Source: Xanthomonas sontii (lineage in GTDB: Bacteria > Pseudomonadota > Gammaproteobacteria > Xanthomonadales > Xanthomonadaceae). Taken from it: DNA of 64,000 nucleotides. The DNA is taken from positions 434,001 to 498,000 of the forward strand of contig NZ_CP132342.1 of assembly GCF_040529055.1 (NCBI RefSeq). Reading direction: 5' to 3'. Shown piece by piece: positions 9,690-18,562 of the stretch (position 1 is the first letter of the stretch; every line of letters starts with the position of its first letter). A program made the position numbers and the translations under genes. Below the pieces are notes generated by a model that was given only the letters and a program-made list of their open reading frames with translations, searched no databases and had not been told where the DNA came from.

Positions 9690-10444
9690 TTCCACGCTGG
9701 CTGCGCGGGCTGTGGTCGAAACCCGCCGCCATCGATGACCCTACCTGGCAGGCCGTGCGCCGCGACTGCGCCTGGGTCGCCGCCCTGGATGCGCCGCGCG
9801 AACAGCGCCTGCGTACGCTGGCCAGCGAATTCCTGCATCGCAAGACCATCTCGCCGCTGGGCGGTCTGCAGCTGGATGCCCTGCAGTGCGGCCTGCTCGC
9901 CGCACTGTGCTGCCTGCCGCTGCTGGAGTACGGCAGCGAGGGCATGCGCGGCTGGTCGCAATTGCTGGTCTACCCGGACGCGTTCCGCGTGCAGCGCAGC
10001 CATGTCGACGCGGCCGGCGTGCTGCACGAGTGGGAAGACGAACTGATCGGCGAATCCTGGGACAGCGGCCCGTTGATCCTGTCCTGGGCCGACGTACAGG
10101 CCGATCTGGACGATCCACGTGCCGGCTACTGCGTGGCGGTGCACGAAATGGCGCACAAGCTCGACGTGCTCGACGGCGCCCTGGACGGCACGCCGCTGCT
10201 GCCGCGCACGTGGCAACGGCAATGGGCCGACGATTTCCAGCGCAGCTACGACACCTTCTGCGCGCGCGTGGACCGCGGCCGCGCCAGCGAGATCGACGCC
10301 TACGCCGCCGAAGCGCCGGAAGAATTCTTCGCGGTGGTCAGCGAATATCACTTTTCCGCGCCAGAGCGGCTGCAACGCGAGATGCCGGAAGTGGCGGCGC
10401 ATCTGGCGCGGTTCTATGGGCCGTCGCCGTTCGCTGTGGACTGA
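9656..10444 (+). CDS. mtfA: M90-family zinc metallopeptidase (MtfA-like)
   Basis: A cytoplasmic zinc peptidase. In E. coli, MtfA binds the glucose-PTS regulator Mlc. The signature HEMAH is at residues 163-167, with E164 catalytic and the third ligand expected at the EFFAVVSEYHF segment near residue 225. The 262-residue length fits the family. The start is uncertain. GTG 9656 overlaps the upstream gene by 34 bases, and a CTG at 9686 overlapping its TGA is also possible, since homology begins around LIPRWLRGLW. No ATG lies near the expected N-terminus. Confidence 0.85.
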   Translation: MAQLPAGDVPLIPRWLRGLWSKPAAIDDPTWQAVRRDCAWVAALDAPREQRLRTLASEFLHRKTISPLGGLQLDALQCGLLAALCCLPLLEYGSEGMRGWSQLLVYPDAFRVQRSHVDAAGVLHEWEDELIGESWDSGPLILSWADVQADLDDPRAGYCVAVHEMAHKLDVLDGALDGTPLLPRTWQRQWADDFQRSYDTFCARVDRGRASEIDAYAAEAPEEFFAVVSEYHFSAPERLQREMPEVAAHLARFYGPSPFAVD

Positions 10445-10449
10445 GCGGC

Positions 10450-10490
10450 CATCGCGTCTTGAGGGATCGCTTCAAGACGTCGCCGCGATG
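10450..10490. terminator. Nested hairpin after mtfA
   Basis: CGTCTTGA (10455-10462) pairs perfectly with TCAAGACG (10472-10479), inside an outer CATCGCG/CGCGATG pair (10450-10456 and 10484-10490). It begins just after the mtfA stop. There is no T-run, so it could be a factor-assisted terminator or a mobile REP-like hairpin. Confidence 0.45.
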
Positions 10491-10532
10491 AACGCGACAA
10501 AGCATGCATTACGGGGAGTCGGGCGCATAACG

Positions 10533-10590
10533 CGTCGGGACTGAAGTCCCTCCCACAGTGCACCCGTCGCGGCTGAAGCCGCTCGTACAG
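10533..10590. repeat. REP-type intergenic palindromes
   Basis: Two short imperfect palindromes in a row: gtcgggactgaagtccctcc (from 10533) and gtcgcggctgaagccgctcg (from 10566). The same two units recur at about 26598, 26652, 39263, 55747 and 63108. They are typical REP-type sequences of this bacterial group, located here between convergent genes. Confidence 0.65.
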
Positions 10591-10625
10591 GACATTTCCC
10601 GAATCCCTCCATCGCGGAAAACGCA

Positions 10626-11816
10626 TCACACCAACTTCAGATCCCGCGCATGCGCCTGCGGAAACACCTTCTGCAGTTGCGTCGGCGACAGGCCCCACAT
10701 GCGGCCGAGCAGGCCGGCGAACATGTCGCGGTAGTTGGTCAGCACCGGGTAGTCGCGGTCCTGGAACAGCTTGTCCTTGCTCACCGCCACCTGCTCGCCG
10801 GCGATGCGGCCGCCGTTGACCCCGCCGCCCAGCACCCAGTACGTGGTGCCGTGGCCGTGGTCGGTGCCCTTGTCGCCGTTCTCGCGGAAGGTGCGGCCGA
10901 ACTCGGACAGCACCACCACCACCGTATTGCGCCACTCCGGCCCCAGCGCCTCGGCATAGGCCGACAGCCCCTCGGACAGGTTGGCCAGGTTGTTGGCCAG
11001 CGCGCCGTCGGTGCTGCCCTGGTTGACGTGCGTGTCCCAGCCGCCGACATCGACGAAGCCGAGCCGGTAGCGCTCACGCATCAGCGTGGCGATGCGGCGG
11101 GTCTCGTCGGCGAAGGTGCGTGCGCTGGCGGCGCCGCGGTTGGCCTGCTGCATCTCGTCGCGCAGGGCCTGCGAGACCTGCTGGCGCAGCGCCAGGCCGT
11201 CGTGCGCGGCGCTGGCCAACTGGGTGCCGTGGTACATGCCGGCGAGGATGTCGGCCTGGCGCTGGTCGAACGCCGGGGTCGGATTGCGCTTGAGCGAGAG
11301 ATTGGGAATGTCGCCGCCGCCCTGGAAACTCAGCGGCAGCGAATCGGTGAAGGCGATCGACGGCGTGCCGGTGGCCACCTGCGACAGCCGCGCCAGGAAG
11401 CCGGTGCGGTAGTCGCTGCGCTGCCCGGCCGGTTGCCCGGCCTCGATGCTGTCCTGGGTCTCGAAGTGGCTGCGCGACAGGTCGTCGGTGCCGGCGAAAG
11501 GCACAAAGGCCAGTTGCTTGTCGTTCCACAGCGGCATCAGCGTGTCGCGCAGCCGTGGGTTCAGGCCCCACTGCGTGTCCAGCGCGATGGCGCTGTTGGG
11601 ATTGGCCGGATCCGGCCTGGCGATGGCCAGGCTCGGCCGCGAGGCGTAGTAGAACTCGCTCGCGTACGGGACCAGCAGGTTGTTGCAGTCGTAGCCGCCA
11701 CGCAGGAATACCACCAACAAACGCGGCGACGGCGCCGGTGCGGCGAACAGGCGCCCGGCGAACGGCAGGCTGGCCGCAGCGGCGGCGGACGCGAGCAGGA
11801 AGCGGCGACGGTGCAT
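10626..11816 (-). CDS. DUF1501 protein with twin-arginine-like signal
   Basis: A 396-residue exported protein of the DUF1501 family, which structurally resembles alkaline phosphatase/sulfatase folds but has no established reaction. It starts MHRRRFLLASAAAAASLPF, a twin-arginine-like signal with cleavage after FAA. Recognisable family phrases are FLRGGYDCNNLLVPY near the N-terminus, GWDTHVNQG and VVVLSEFGRTFREN. It lies 29 bases downstream of the DUF1800 gene on the same strand; this pair is a widespread conserved operon, probably acting together outside the cytoplasm. Function is inferred only from the pairing. Confidence 0.85.
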   Translation of the reverse strand: MHRRRFLLASAAAAASLPFAGRLFAAPAPSPRLLVVFLRGGYDCNNLLVPYASEFYYASRPSLAIARPDPANPNSAIALDTQWGLNPRLRDTLMPLWNDKQLAFVPFAGTDDLSRSHFETQDSIEAGQPAGQRSDYRTGFLARLSQVATGTPSIAFTDSLPLSFQGGGDIPNLSLKRNPTPAFDQRQADILAGMYHGTQLASAAHDGLALRQQVSQALRDEMQQANRGAASARTFADETRRIATLMRERYRLGFVDVGGWDTHVNQGSTDGALANNLANLSEGLSAYAEALGPEWRNTVVVVLSEFGRTFRENGDKGTDHGHGTTYWVLGGGVNGGRIAGEQVAVSKDKLFQDRDYPVLTNYRDMFAGLLGRMWGLSPTQLQKVFPQAHARDLKLV

Positions 11817-11845
11817 GGCGGATCTCCGTGCGGCGAAGGCCGCGG

Positions 11846-13429
11846 TCAGCGGTAATTGAAATCGGGCGAGGCCAACAGGTAGCCGTTCCACTCCTGCTGC
11901 GAGCGCGCCTGCGCCAGCGCCTGGCGCGTGGCGTCGCTCAGTTGCGGCTCGATCGCGTGGTAGTACAGCGGCGTGCTCAGTTGCGGAAAACCGCCGCGCT
12001 GCTGCCCATCGACGGTGAACAGCTGGGTGTTGCCGTTGCCGATCGCACGCGCGATCTCGAAGCGCTGCGCCATTTGCCCGGAACTGTTCCAGGCACTGGA
12101 CTGCAGCGACCAGCCATCGGGCGTGATCCGTCCGAAGCTCGGCTCGCCCATCTGGTTCAACCAGCCCAGCAACGGCTGCGGATTGACGATGGTCTGCCCG
12201 TCGTAGGCCAGGCGCAGCGCCGAGACCAGGAAGCGGTACGGATCCTTGAACTTGTGCGGCGCGCCGGCCGCCATCTCCGGTGCGGTGAACATCACCTGCA
12301 GCACCGCCGCGATGTCGCCGTCGCTGCGCTGGAACGTGCGCGCCATCTTCTCCACCAGCGCCGGCGGCGGATCGTCGGCGACGAAGTACTCGGCCAACTG
12401 CCGCGAGATGAAGTGCGCGCATGCCGGCTGGCGCACGATCAGTTGCACCGCGCGCTCGACCTCGTCGAAGCCGCCGCCGGCGATGCGCTGGCCGAGCAAG
12501 GTCTTGTCGCCGGGTTCGTGCCGCGCCGGATTGAACTCGAACGCGCCGCGACGCACATACTGCCCCTGCAGCGCCGGCGGCAACTTCGGCGGACCGTCGC
12601 GGTCGACCGGCGCGATGCCGACGCCGGTGAGGATCAGCGCCAGTTGCTGCACGTCCTTCTGCGTGTAGCCGGCATCGACGCCGAGGGTATGCAGTTCCAT
12701 CAATTCGCGCGCGTAGTTCTCGTTGACCTTGCCTTTGGCGTTCTGCGCGTTGTCCAGGTACTCCAGCATCGCCGGACTCTCCAGCGTCGCCATCACCAGG
12801 TCGGAGAACTTGCCCAGCGCGTGCGGGCGGATCGCGTTGTCGGCGTAGTCGGCCACGGTCCAGTGCAGGCGACCCTTGTCGGCGAACACGCTGAAATGGT
12901 TGAGCCAGAACCAAACCATCTGCTCGCGCAGCTGATCCGGCGCGTAGATGGAACGCAGCAGCTGCGCCTGGCGTGCCTGGTTCAGCAGCAGATCGCCGCG
13001 CTGCTGCGCCGCCTTCTTCGCCGCGACCTTGGCATCGCCATCCGGCATCGCCTTGATCGCCTGCTGTGCGGCGGCCTGCTGCTTGAGCAGTTCCTGGACC
13101 GGCGTGTGCAGCGCGGCGTAGCCGTCCAGTTGCGCGCGCACCGGCGCCGGCAGGGCGGCATCGCCACCGTCGGCCTGCAGTTGCTCGCGCAGGAAGCGCT
13201 TGCGGCCATCGCGCTCGAACTGCGCCACGCTGGCGCTGTCCAGGCCGGTGGTCATCGACTGCAGCCAGCGCGCATCGTCGCGCTTGAGCACCTTGTCGGT
13301 GGCGGCGATGGCGCCGACGGTGAACAGCACCAGCAGCAACGACAGCAGCAACCGCTGGGAATTGCGCAGCGCGCGCCGGCCGCGCACGCGCAGACGCGTT
13401 GCTGCAGGACGATGCCGGGATGCGGACAT
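11846..13429 (-). CDS. DUF1800 protein
   Basis: A 527-residue mostly helical protein of the DUF1800 family. One N-terminal membrane segment or uncleaved signal (about residues 28-43) follows a very basic start. Family-typical stretches are MVWFWLNHFSVF, ENYARELMELHTLGVD and FISRQLAEYFV. It is the first gene of a two-gene operon with the DUF1501 protein. No reaction is established for the family, and I assign none. Confidence 0.85.
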   Translation of the reverse strand: MSASRHRPAATRLRVRGRRALRNSQRLLLSLLLVLFTVGAIAATDKVLKRDDARWLQSMTTGLDSASVAQFERDGRKRFLREQLQADGGDAALPAPVRAQLDGYAALHTPVQELLKQQAAAQQAIKAMPDGDAKVAAKKAAQQRGDLLLNQARQAQLLRSIYAPDQLREQMVWFWLNHFSVFADKGRLHWTVADYADNAIRPHALGKFSDLVMATLESPAMLEYLDNAQNAKGKVNENYARELMELHTLGVDAGYTQKDVQQLALILTGVGIAPVDRDGPPKLPPALQGQYVRRGAFEFNPARHEPGDKTLLGQRIAGGGFDEVERAVQLIVRQPACAHFISRQLAEYFVADDPPPALVEKMARTFQRSDGDIAAVLQVMFTAPEMAAGAPHKFKDPYRFLVSALRLAYDGQTIVNPQPLLGWLNQMGEPSFGRITPDGWSLQSSAWNSSGQMAQRFEIARAIGNGNTQLFTVDGQQRGGFPQLSTPLYYHAIEPQLSDATRQALAQARSQQEWNGYLLASPDFNYR

Positions 13430-13644
13430 GCGGGGCTCCTGGACGAAAAGCGGCGTGAAGACCGGCGCAGTATCGCCAGCTGCGCGCCGGTCGCGTTAAG
13501 CCTCTGTCGGAAACCTCCCGGTCATTTGCACGGGATTCACCTGCTGCTGCACTGCAGCGGCGCGCGCGGCCGCTCGATTGGCACGGTTCGTCGCTGCGCA
13601 GCGGAATGCCGGTCCCAGACCAGCACAGGAGCGCGCTGTCGGGC

Positions 13645-15060
13645 TTACAACCCCGGCGGCAGGGTGACCAGGAAGCGCGCCCCGCCCAGTTCCTCGGAGC
13701 GGCTGACCTGCAGCTCGCCGCGGTAGCCCTTGACCAGGTCCTGCACGATCGCCAGGCCGATGCCGTGGCCATGCACGCGCTCGTCGCCGCGCACGCCGCG
13801 CTGCAGGATGTGGGCGACCTCTTCCGGCGCGATGCCGGGGCCGTCGTCCTCCACGGCGATGATCAGGCCGGCGCGGCGGCTGCCGGCGGCCGGCTCCGGG
13901 CGCACGCTCAGCAGCACCCGCCGGCGCGCCCACTTGAAGGCGTTCTCGAGCAGATTGCCGAGCAGTTCCTGCAGGTCGCCGGGCTCGCCGTGGAAGCGCG
14001 CGCTCGGCTCGATATCGAACTCGCACAGCACGCCCTTGGCGGCATAGACCTTCTCCAGGCCGCGCACGATCTCCTCGGCGTTGGGCTCGATCGGCAACGG
14101 CGCGGCGAACAGCTTGTGGCCGCTGGAGGCGGCGCGCGCCAGCTGGTAGGACACCAGGTTGTTCATGCGCCGTAGCTGCACGTCCAACTCTTCGCGCAGC
14201 TCCGGCCCCTGCGCGCCGCTGTCGAGCTGGGTGCGCAATACCGCCAGCGGCGTCTTCAGGCTGTGCGCCAGGTCGGCCAGGGTGTTGCGCTGGCGGTCCA
14301 GGTTCTCGCGCTCGCTCTCGATGAAGGCGTTGATGCTGTCGGTCAGCGGTTCCAGTTCGCGCGGATGGCGATCGCCCATGCGCACCGCTTCGCCGCGCTG
14401 CACCTTGGTCAGTTCGTTGATCACCCGGCGCAGCGGGCGCAGGCTCCATTGCAGGATGAAGGCCTGCAGCACCAGCAGGATCAGACCGGCGCCGCCGAGG
14501 TTGAACCACACCCGGCCGCGGAACACGCGCAGCTGCGCGCCCAGCGCGCGGGTGTCCTCCATGATGTAGATGGTGACCGGGGTTTCCTTGTCGTGGCGCA
14601 CGTAGGCCAAGCCGATGCCGTAGCGGTAGACCTCGCCTTCGCTGCCGTCGATCTGGGTCATCGGCCAGGGTCCGTCGAAGGTTTCCTGACGCGGTTCGAG
14701 CATGCCGCCCTTGGGCGGCAGCGGCCCCTCACTGGACATCGAGATCCAGCGCTCGTTGGGCAACTCGATCTGCGCGTACAGGCCGCTGCCGGGCCGGTCG
14801 AAATGCGGGTCCGGCGACGACTTGTCGTTGTTGATGTACAGCGAACCGTCGCGGGCGACGTCGATGTTGTTGGCGTACGCGGTGGCGTAGCTCTTCAGGC
14901 GCTCGCGCAGGTTGCTCAGCGCGGTATCGGCGAACGCCTGGTCCAGCGCGTAACCTGCCGCGGCAAGGAACGCCAGCAGGCTGAGGCTGGCGGCGAGCAG
15001 CTGGCGCGCCTGCAACGAACGCGGGCGCCAGCGCTTGTACCACCTGGGTCGTGCCGCCAC
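13645..15060 (-). CDS. phoQ: PhoQ-type sensor histidine kinase
   Basis: An inner-membrane sensor kinase of 471 residues. Transmembrane helices at about 20-40 and 187-205 flank a periplasmic sensor domain of roughly 145 residues. A HAMP-like linker follows, then the H-box LADLAHSLKTPLAVL with phospho-acceptor H266, the N-box NLLENAFKWA, and the ATP-lid glycines EDDGPGI and GHGIGLAIV. It lies 37 bases after the response regulator gene and phosphorylates that partner. In Xanthomonas this pair is known as PhoPQ and controls virulence genes and responses to low cations and antimicrobial peptides. The assignment rests on overall likeness and synteny rather than on a unique motif. Confidence 0.87.
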   Translation of the reverse strand: MAARPRWYKRWRPRSLQARQLLAASLSLLAFLAAAGYALDQAFADTALSNLRERLKSYATAYANNIDVARDGSLYINNDKSSPDPHFDRPGSGLYAQIELPNERWISMSSEGPLPPKGGMLEPRQETFDGPWPMTQIDGSEGEVYRYGIGLAYVRHDKETPVTIYIMEDTRALGAQLRVFRGRVWFNLGGAGLILLVLQAFILQWSLRPLRRVINELTKVQRGEAVRMGDRHPRELEPLTDSINAFIESERENLDRQRNTLADLAHSLKTPLAVLRTQLDSGAQGPELREELDVQLRRMNNLVSYQLARAASSGHKLFAAPLPIEPNAEEIVRGLEKVYAAKGVLCEFDIEPSARFHGEPGDLQELLGNLLENAFKWARRRVLLSVRPEPAAGSRRAGLIIAVEDDGPGIAPEEVAHILQRGVRGDERVHGHGIGLAIVQDLVKGYRGELQVSRSEELGGARFLVTLPPGL

Positions 15061-15097
15061 GCGGTCGCTTCCTCGGTGTGCTCGCCGGCGCCTGCGA

Positions 15098-15781
15098 TCA
15101 GCCTTCGGTACGCGGAATCGCGAACCGGTAGCCGCGGCCGCGCACGGTCTCGATCGGCTTCAACTCGCCGTCCGGGTCCAGCTTCTTGCGCAGGCGGCCG
15201 ATGAAGACTTCCAGCACATTGGAGTCGCGGTCGAAATCCTGCTGATAGATGTGCTCGGTCAGGTCGGCCTTGGAGACCAGTTCGCCGGCATGCATCATCA
15301 GGTACTCAAGCACCTTGTACTCGTAGCTGGTCAGGTCGACGTTGCTGCCACTGACGCTGACGGTCTGCGCCGCCAGGTCCAGCGCGACCGGACCGCATTC
15401 CAGGGTCGGCTTGCTCCAGCCGGCGGCGCGGCGCAGCAGCGCATTGACGCGCGCCAGCAGCTCTTCGACGTGGAACGGCTTGACGAGGTAGTCGTCGGCG
15501 CCCTGCTTGAGGCCTTCGACCTTGTCCTGCCAGCTGGAACGCGCGGTGAGGATCAGCACCGGGAACTTCTTGCCTTCGTCGCGCAGCGCCTTGATCAACT
15601 CCATGCCCGACATCTTCGGCAGGCCCAGATCGATGATGCCCACGTCGAAGGGCACTTCGCGGCCCATGTACAGGCCTTCCTCGCCGTCCTGCGCCGCATC
15701 CACCGCAAAGCCTTCGCGCTTCAGGCGAGCGGCCAGGGTCTCTCGCAGCGGAGCTTCGTCTTCGACCAGAAGGATACGCAT
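15098..15781 (-). CDS. phoP: PhoP-type response regulator (OmpR family)
   Basis: A 227-residue transcription factor. The receiver domain (1-115) has the acidic pair near residues 7-9, phospho-acceptor D51 in GIIDLGLP, and the conserved lysine in DDYLVKPF. The C-terminal winged helix (about 125-225) ends with the expected VRGRGYRF. It lies upstream of phoQ and 73 bases downstream of a PepSY-domain gene, all on the minus strand, so a three-gene operon is likely. Confidence 0.9.
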   Translation of the reverse strand: MRILLVEDEAPLRETLAARLKREGFAVDAAQDGEEGLYMGREVPFDVGIIDLGLPKMSGMELIKALRDEGKKFPVLILTARSSWQDKVEGLKQGADDYLVKPFHVEELLARVNALLRRAAGWSKPTLECGPVALDLAAQTVSVSGSNVDLTSYEYKVLEYLMMHAGELVSKADLTEHIYQQDFDRDSNVLEVFIGRLRKKLDPDGELKPIETVRGRGYRFAIPRTEG

Positions 15782-15854
15782 GAACTCTCCCTAGTAACTT
15801 ACAGGTGGCCGGTGGCCGGGGCGGTGTGTGGAACCTGAACCGAACTATCCGGAC

Positions 15855-16247
15855 TCACGGGTGATCGTCGCGTGGTGGCTCGGGAGGCTCGCCCGACCGC
15901 GGCGCCCGCGGCGGCGCCGCACGGCCAGGTTGCGGATCGTCCATGTAGCGTACCCGCCCACGGCCGTCCATGTACTTGACGCGGTTGATGTCGCGGCCAT
16001 CGAACGGCACGCGCTCGGCGCCGAGGATCTGCCCGCCGGTGGAGCGCTGCACCCGGCGCACCGCGTCGGACAGCGAACTACCGCCATAGTCACGATTGCG
16101 CCCCGCATCGCGCTCCGGCGGCGCCATCACACCCGGCATGGGCGGCTGCTGCGCACGGCCGTGCCCAGCCGCGACCGACGCCAGCGCGAGCGCGAAGACA
16201 GCGGCAAAGCGGTAGTGGCGGGAAGCGGAAGAAGTCACGACGGGCAT
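15855..16247 (-). CDS. Small exported PepSY-like protein
   Basis: A 130-residue protein. ATG 16247 starts a signal peptide (MPVVTSSASRHYRFAAVFAL, cleavage near GRA). A longer in-frame reading back to 16631 crosses the hairpin region and is not supported. The segment SLSDAVRRVQRSTGGQILGA followed by DINRVKYMDGRGRVRYM (about residues 58-105) matches the strand-helix-strand pattern of PepSY domains. The C-terminus is proline/arginine-rich. It heads the PhoPQ operon, so it may act as a periplasmic modulator of the PhoQ sensor domain; that is inference from position. Confidence 0.7.
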   Translation of the reverse strand: MPVVTSSASRHYRFAAVFALALASVAAGHGRAQQPPMPGVMAPPERDAGRNRDYGGSSLSDAVRRVQRSTGGQILGAERVPFDGRDINRVKYMDGRGRVRYMDDPQPGRAAPPRAPRSGEPPEPPRDDHP

Positions 16248-16652
16248 CCTAACGGACTGATCGGAAACGTTCAAAACTTGTGAAGCGCGACACCTCGCGG
16301 GAACGAAGACGACCTCGAGAAATCGAGGCAAATTCTTGATTTTTCGGGGTGAATCCGGTCTGAACTTTTCCGGACGCCCCCGGTAGCATTCAGTCAAATG
16401 AACCTGCCGAAGGCCGATGCAAGGGCCGCGCCAGGGGTCTGGAGAGGCCCTTCGGCAGGTGCTTCGCGGCGTCTCCGCAGGACCAGAGATTAGCCCCAGA
16501 AACCTGAACGGAATCCCTGAACGACGCACAGAAGACGGCGGCGTGGCAGTCGTCGATCGAGACGCCGCATGGGTCGGCGACCGCTTGGCGATGAGAGCGA
16601 TCAGGTCATCGATGCGAACGGTGCCCCGCACCGCGCGGCGGCGCCCGTCGGA
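16248..16652. other. Intergenic region with two hairpins, no gene
   Basis: About 400 bases between the PepSY gene and dusA. It holds a perfect 12-bp inverted repeat with a 35-base loop (16402-16413 and 16449-16460) and a smaller CCTCGA-GAAA-TCGAGG stem with a GNRA tetraloop (16313-16328) followed on the plus strand by a T-rich stretch. I see no convincing reading frame. A small RNA or leader of the PhoPQ operon is possible. Confidence 0.5.
16402..16460. other. Perfect 12-bp stem, candidate structured RNA
   Basis: ACCTGCCGAAGG (16402-16413) is exactly complementary to CCTTCGGCAGGT (16449-16460). The loop is itself GC-rich. No T-run follows on either strand, which argues against a simple terminator. 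It could terminate dusA transcripts with Rho help, or belong to a small RNA. I do not match it to a named family. Confidence 0.4.
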
Positions 16653-17696
<1,044 letters not shown>

Positions 17697-17908
17697 GATT
17701 GGTCGACTTCGAGTTCTCGGGCCTCGCTACTACGCTGCGTGTCAGTTGGCCATGTCGCTCGGGCCACATAAATCATCGCCGGTCGTCTCCGCGAGGACGT
17801 AGCGCTAGGGTACACGGCTCAGATCCGCGTCCATCGGCGCGGGAGGTGATACACCTATCAAGACTAGGCAAGTCGGGGAAAGCCCGACCAGGGCTCTTCC
17901 GGACGCAC

Positions 17909-17936
17909 TTGCTGTTTATATCGATACGGATATAAT
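17909..17936 (+). promoter_or_regulatory. Promoter and overlapping operator of the toxin-antitoxin operon
   Basis: TTGCTG (17909-17914) and a perfect TATAAT (17931-17936) are spaced by 16 bp, a near-consensus sigma-70 promoter and a striking one in this GC-rich genome. A perfect inverted repeat, TATATC-N6-GATATA (17917-17934), overlaps the spacer and -10, as expected for autorepression by the antitoxin. The toxin ATG (17938) lies only one base after the -10, which would make the mRNA start inside or at the toxin coding sequence. Confidence 0.6.
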
Positions 17937-17937
17937 C

Positions 17938-18264
17938 ATGCTCATCAAACCGATCGAATTCCTTGGAGACTCCCTGCGCAATCTGCGGGATTTTCCAGAT
18001 GACGCGAAGCGGGAGGCCGGATATCAGTTGGATCGCGTGCAGCACGGATTGCAGCCCGACGACTTCAAGCCCATGCCGACGATCGGCCAAGGCGTTGAGG
18101 AAATTCGGATACGGGACAACAACGGCGCCTACCGCGTCATCTACACAGCCAGGTTGGCCGATGCGATCTACGTGCTTCATGCGTTCCAGAAGAAGACGCA
18201 GGCTACATCGAAGCAGGACATCGACCTTGCAAAGCAACGCTTCGCCCTGCTGGACAGGAAGTGA
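17938..18264 (+). CDS. RelE/HigB-superfamily toxin (phage Gp49-like)
   Basis: A 108-residue protein of the HigB/Gp49 toxin family, whose members cleave mRNA on the ribosome. The sequence begins LIKPIEFLGDSLRNLRDFP and includes GVEEIRIRDNNGAYRVIYTA and a C-terminal ADAIYVLHAFQKKTQATSK, the usual order of strands and the basic helix for this fold. It precedes its antitoxin by one base, the toxin-first order of HigBA systems. Its lower GC content than flanking genes suggests acquisition. The ATG sits one base after a consensus -10 box, so translation may be leaderless or the true promoter may lie further upstream. Confidence 0.87.
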   Translation: MLIKPIEFLGDSLRNLRDFPDDAKREAGYQLDRVQHGLQPDDFKPMPTIGQGVEEIRIRDNNGAYRVIYTARLADAIYVLHAFQKKTQATSKQDIDLAKQRFALLDRK

Positions 18265-18265
18265 C

Positions 18266-18553
18266 ATGAACAAAAACAAGACCGAACGATTCGCCAGTGT
18301 CTGGGATGCGCTTGCCGACACCGCCCAAGAAGCGGCCAACCTCAAGGTCCGCGCCGAGCTGATGAGGAAGATCGCCTCCCTGATCCAGGAAAACGGTTGG
18401 ACCCAGGCTGCTGCGGCTGAAAGATGCGGCATCACTCAGCCACGCATCAATGACCTGTTGCGTGGTCGCATCTCTCGATTCTCGCTCGACGCCTTGGTGA
18501 ACATCGCTGCTTCCCTGGGCCGGCAAGTCCACGTCGAGCTTGACGCTGCCTGA
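18266..18553 (+). CDS. XRE-family antitoxin (HigA-like)
   Basis: A 95-residue DNA-binding antitoxin. The helix-turn-helix occupies about residues 40-75 (WTQAAAAERCGITQPRINDL), followed by RISRFSLDALVNIAASLGRQ, characteristic of the short HigA-type partners of Gp49-like toxins. ATG 18266 lies one base after the toxin stop. It should neutralise the toxin and repress the operon through the inverted repeat at 17917-17934. The next gene begins 10 bases (or 63 with the later start) downstream, so the antitoxin may also control that gene. Confidence 0.87.
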   Translation: MNKNKTERFASVWDALADTAQEAANLKVRAELMRKIASLIQENGWTQAAAAERCGITQPRINDLLRGRISRFSLDALVNIAASLGRQVHVELDAA

Positions 18554-18562
18554 TCGACACCA

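Noticed and set aside
10566..10590. The gtcgcggctgaagccgctc palindromes as terminators.
   Set aside because: They recur in many positions including inside composite repeats and within operons, and lack T-runs; REP identity explains them better.
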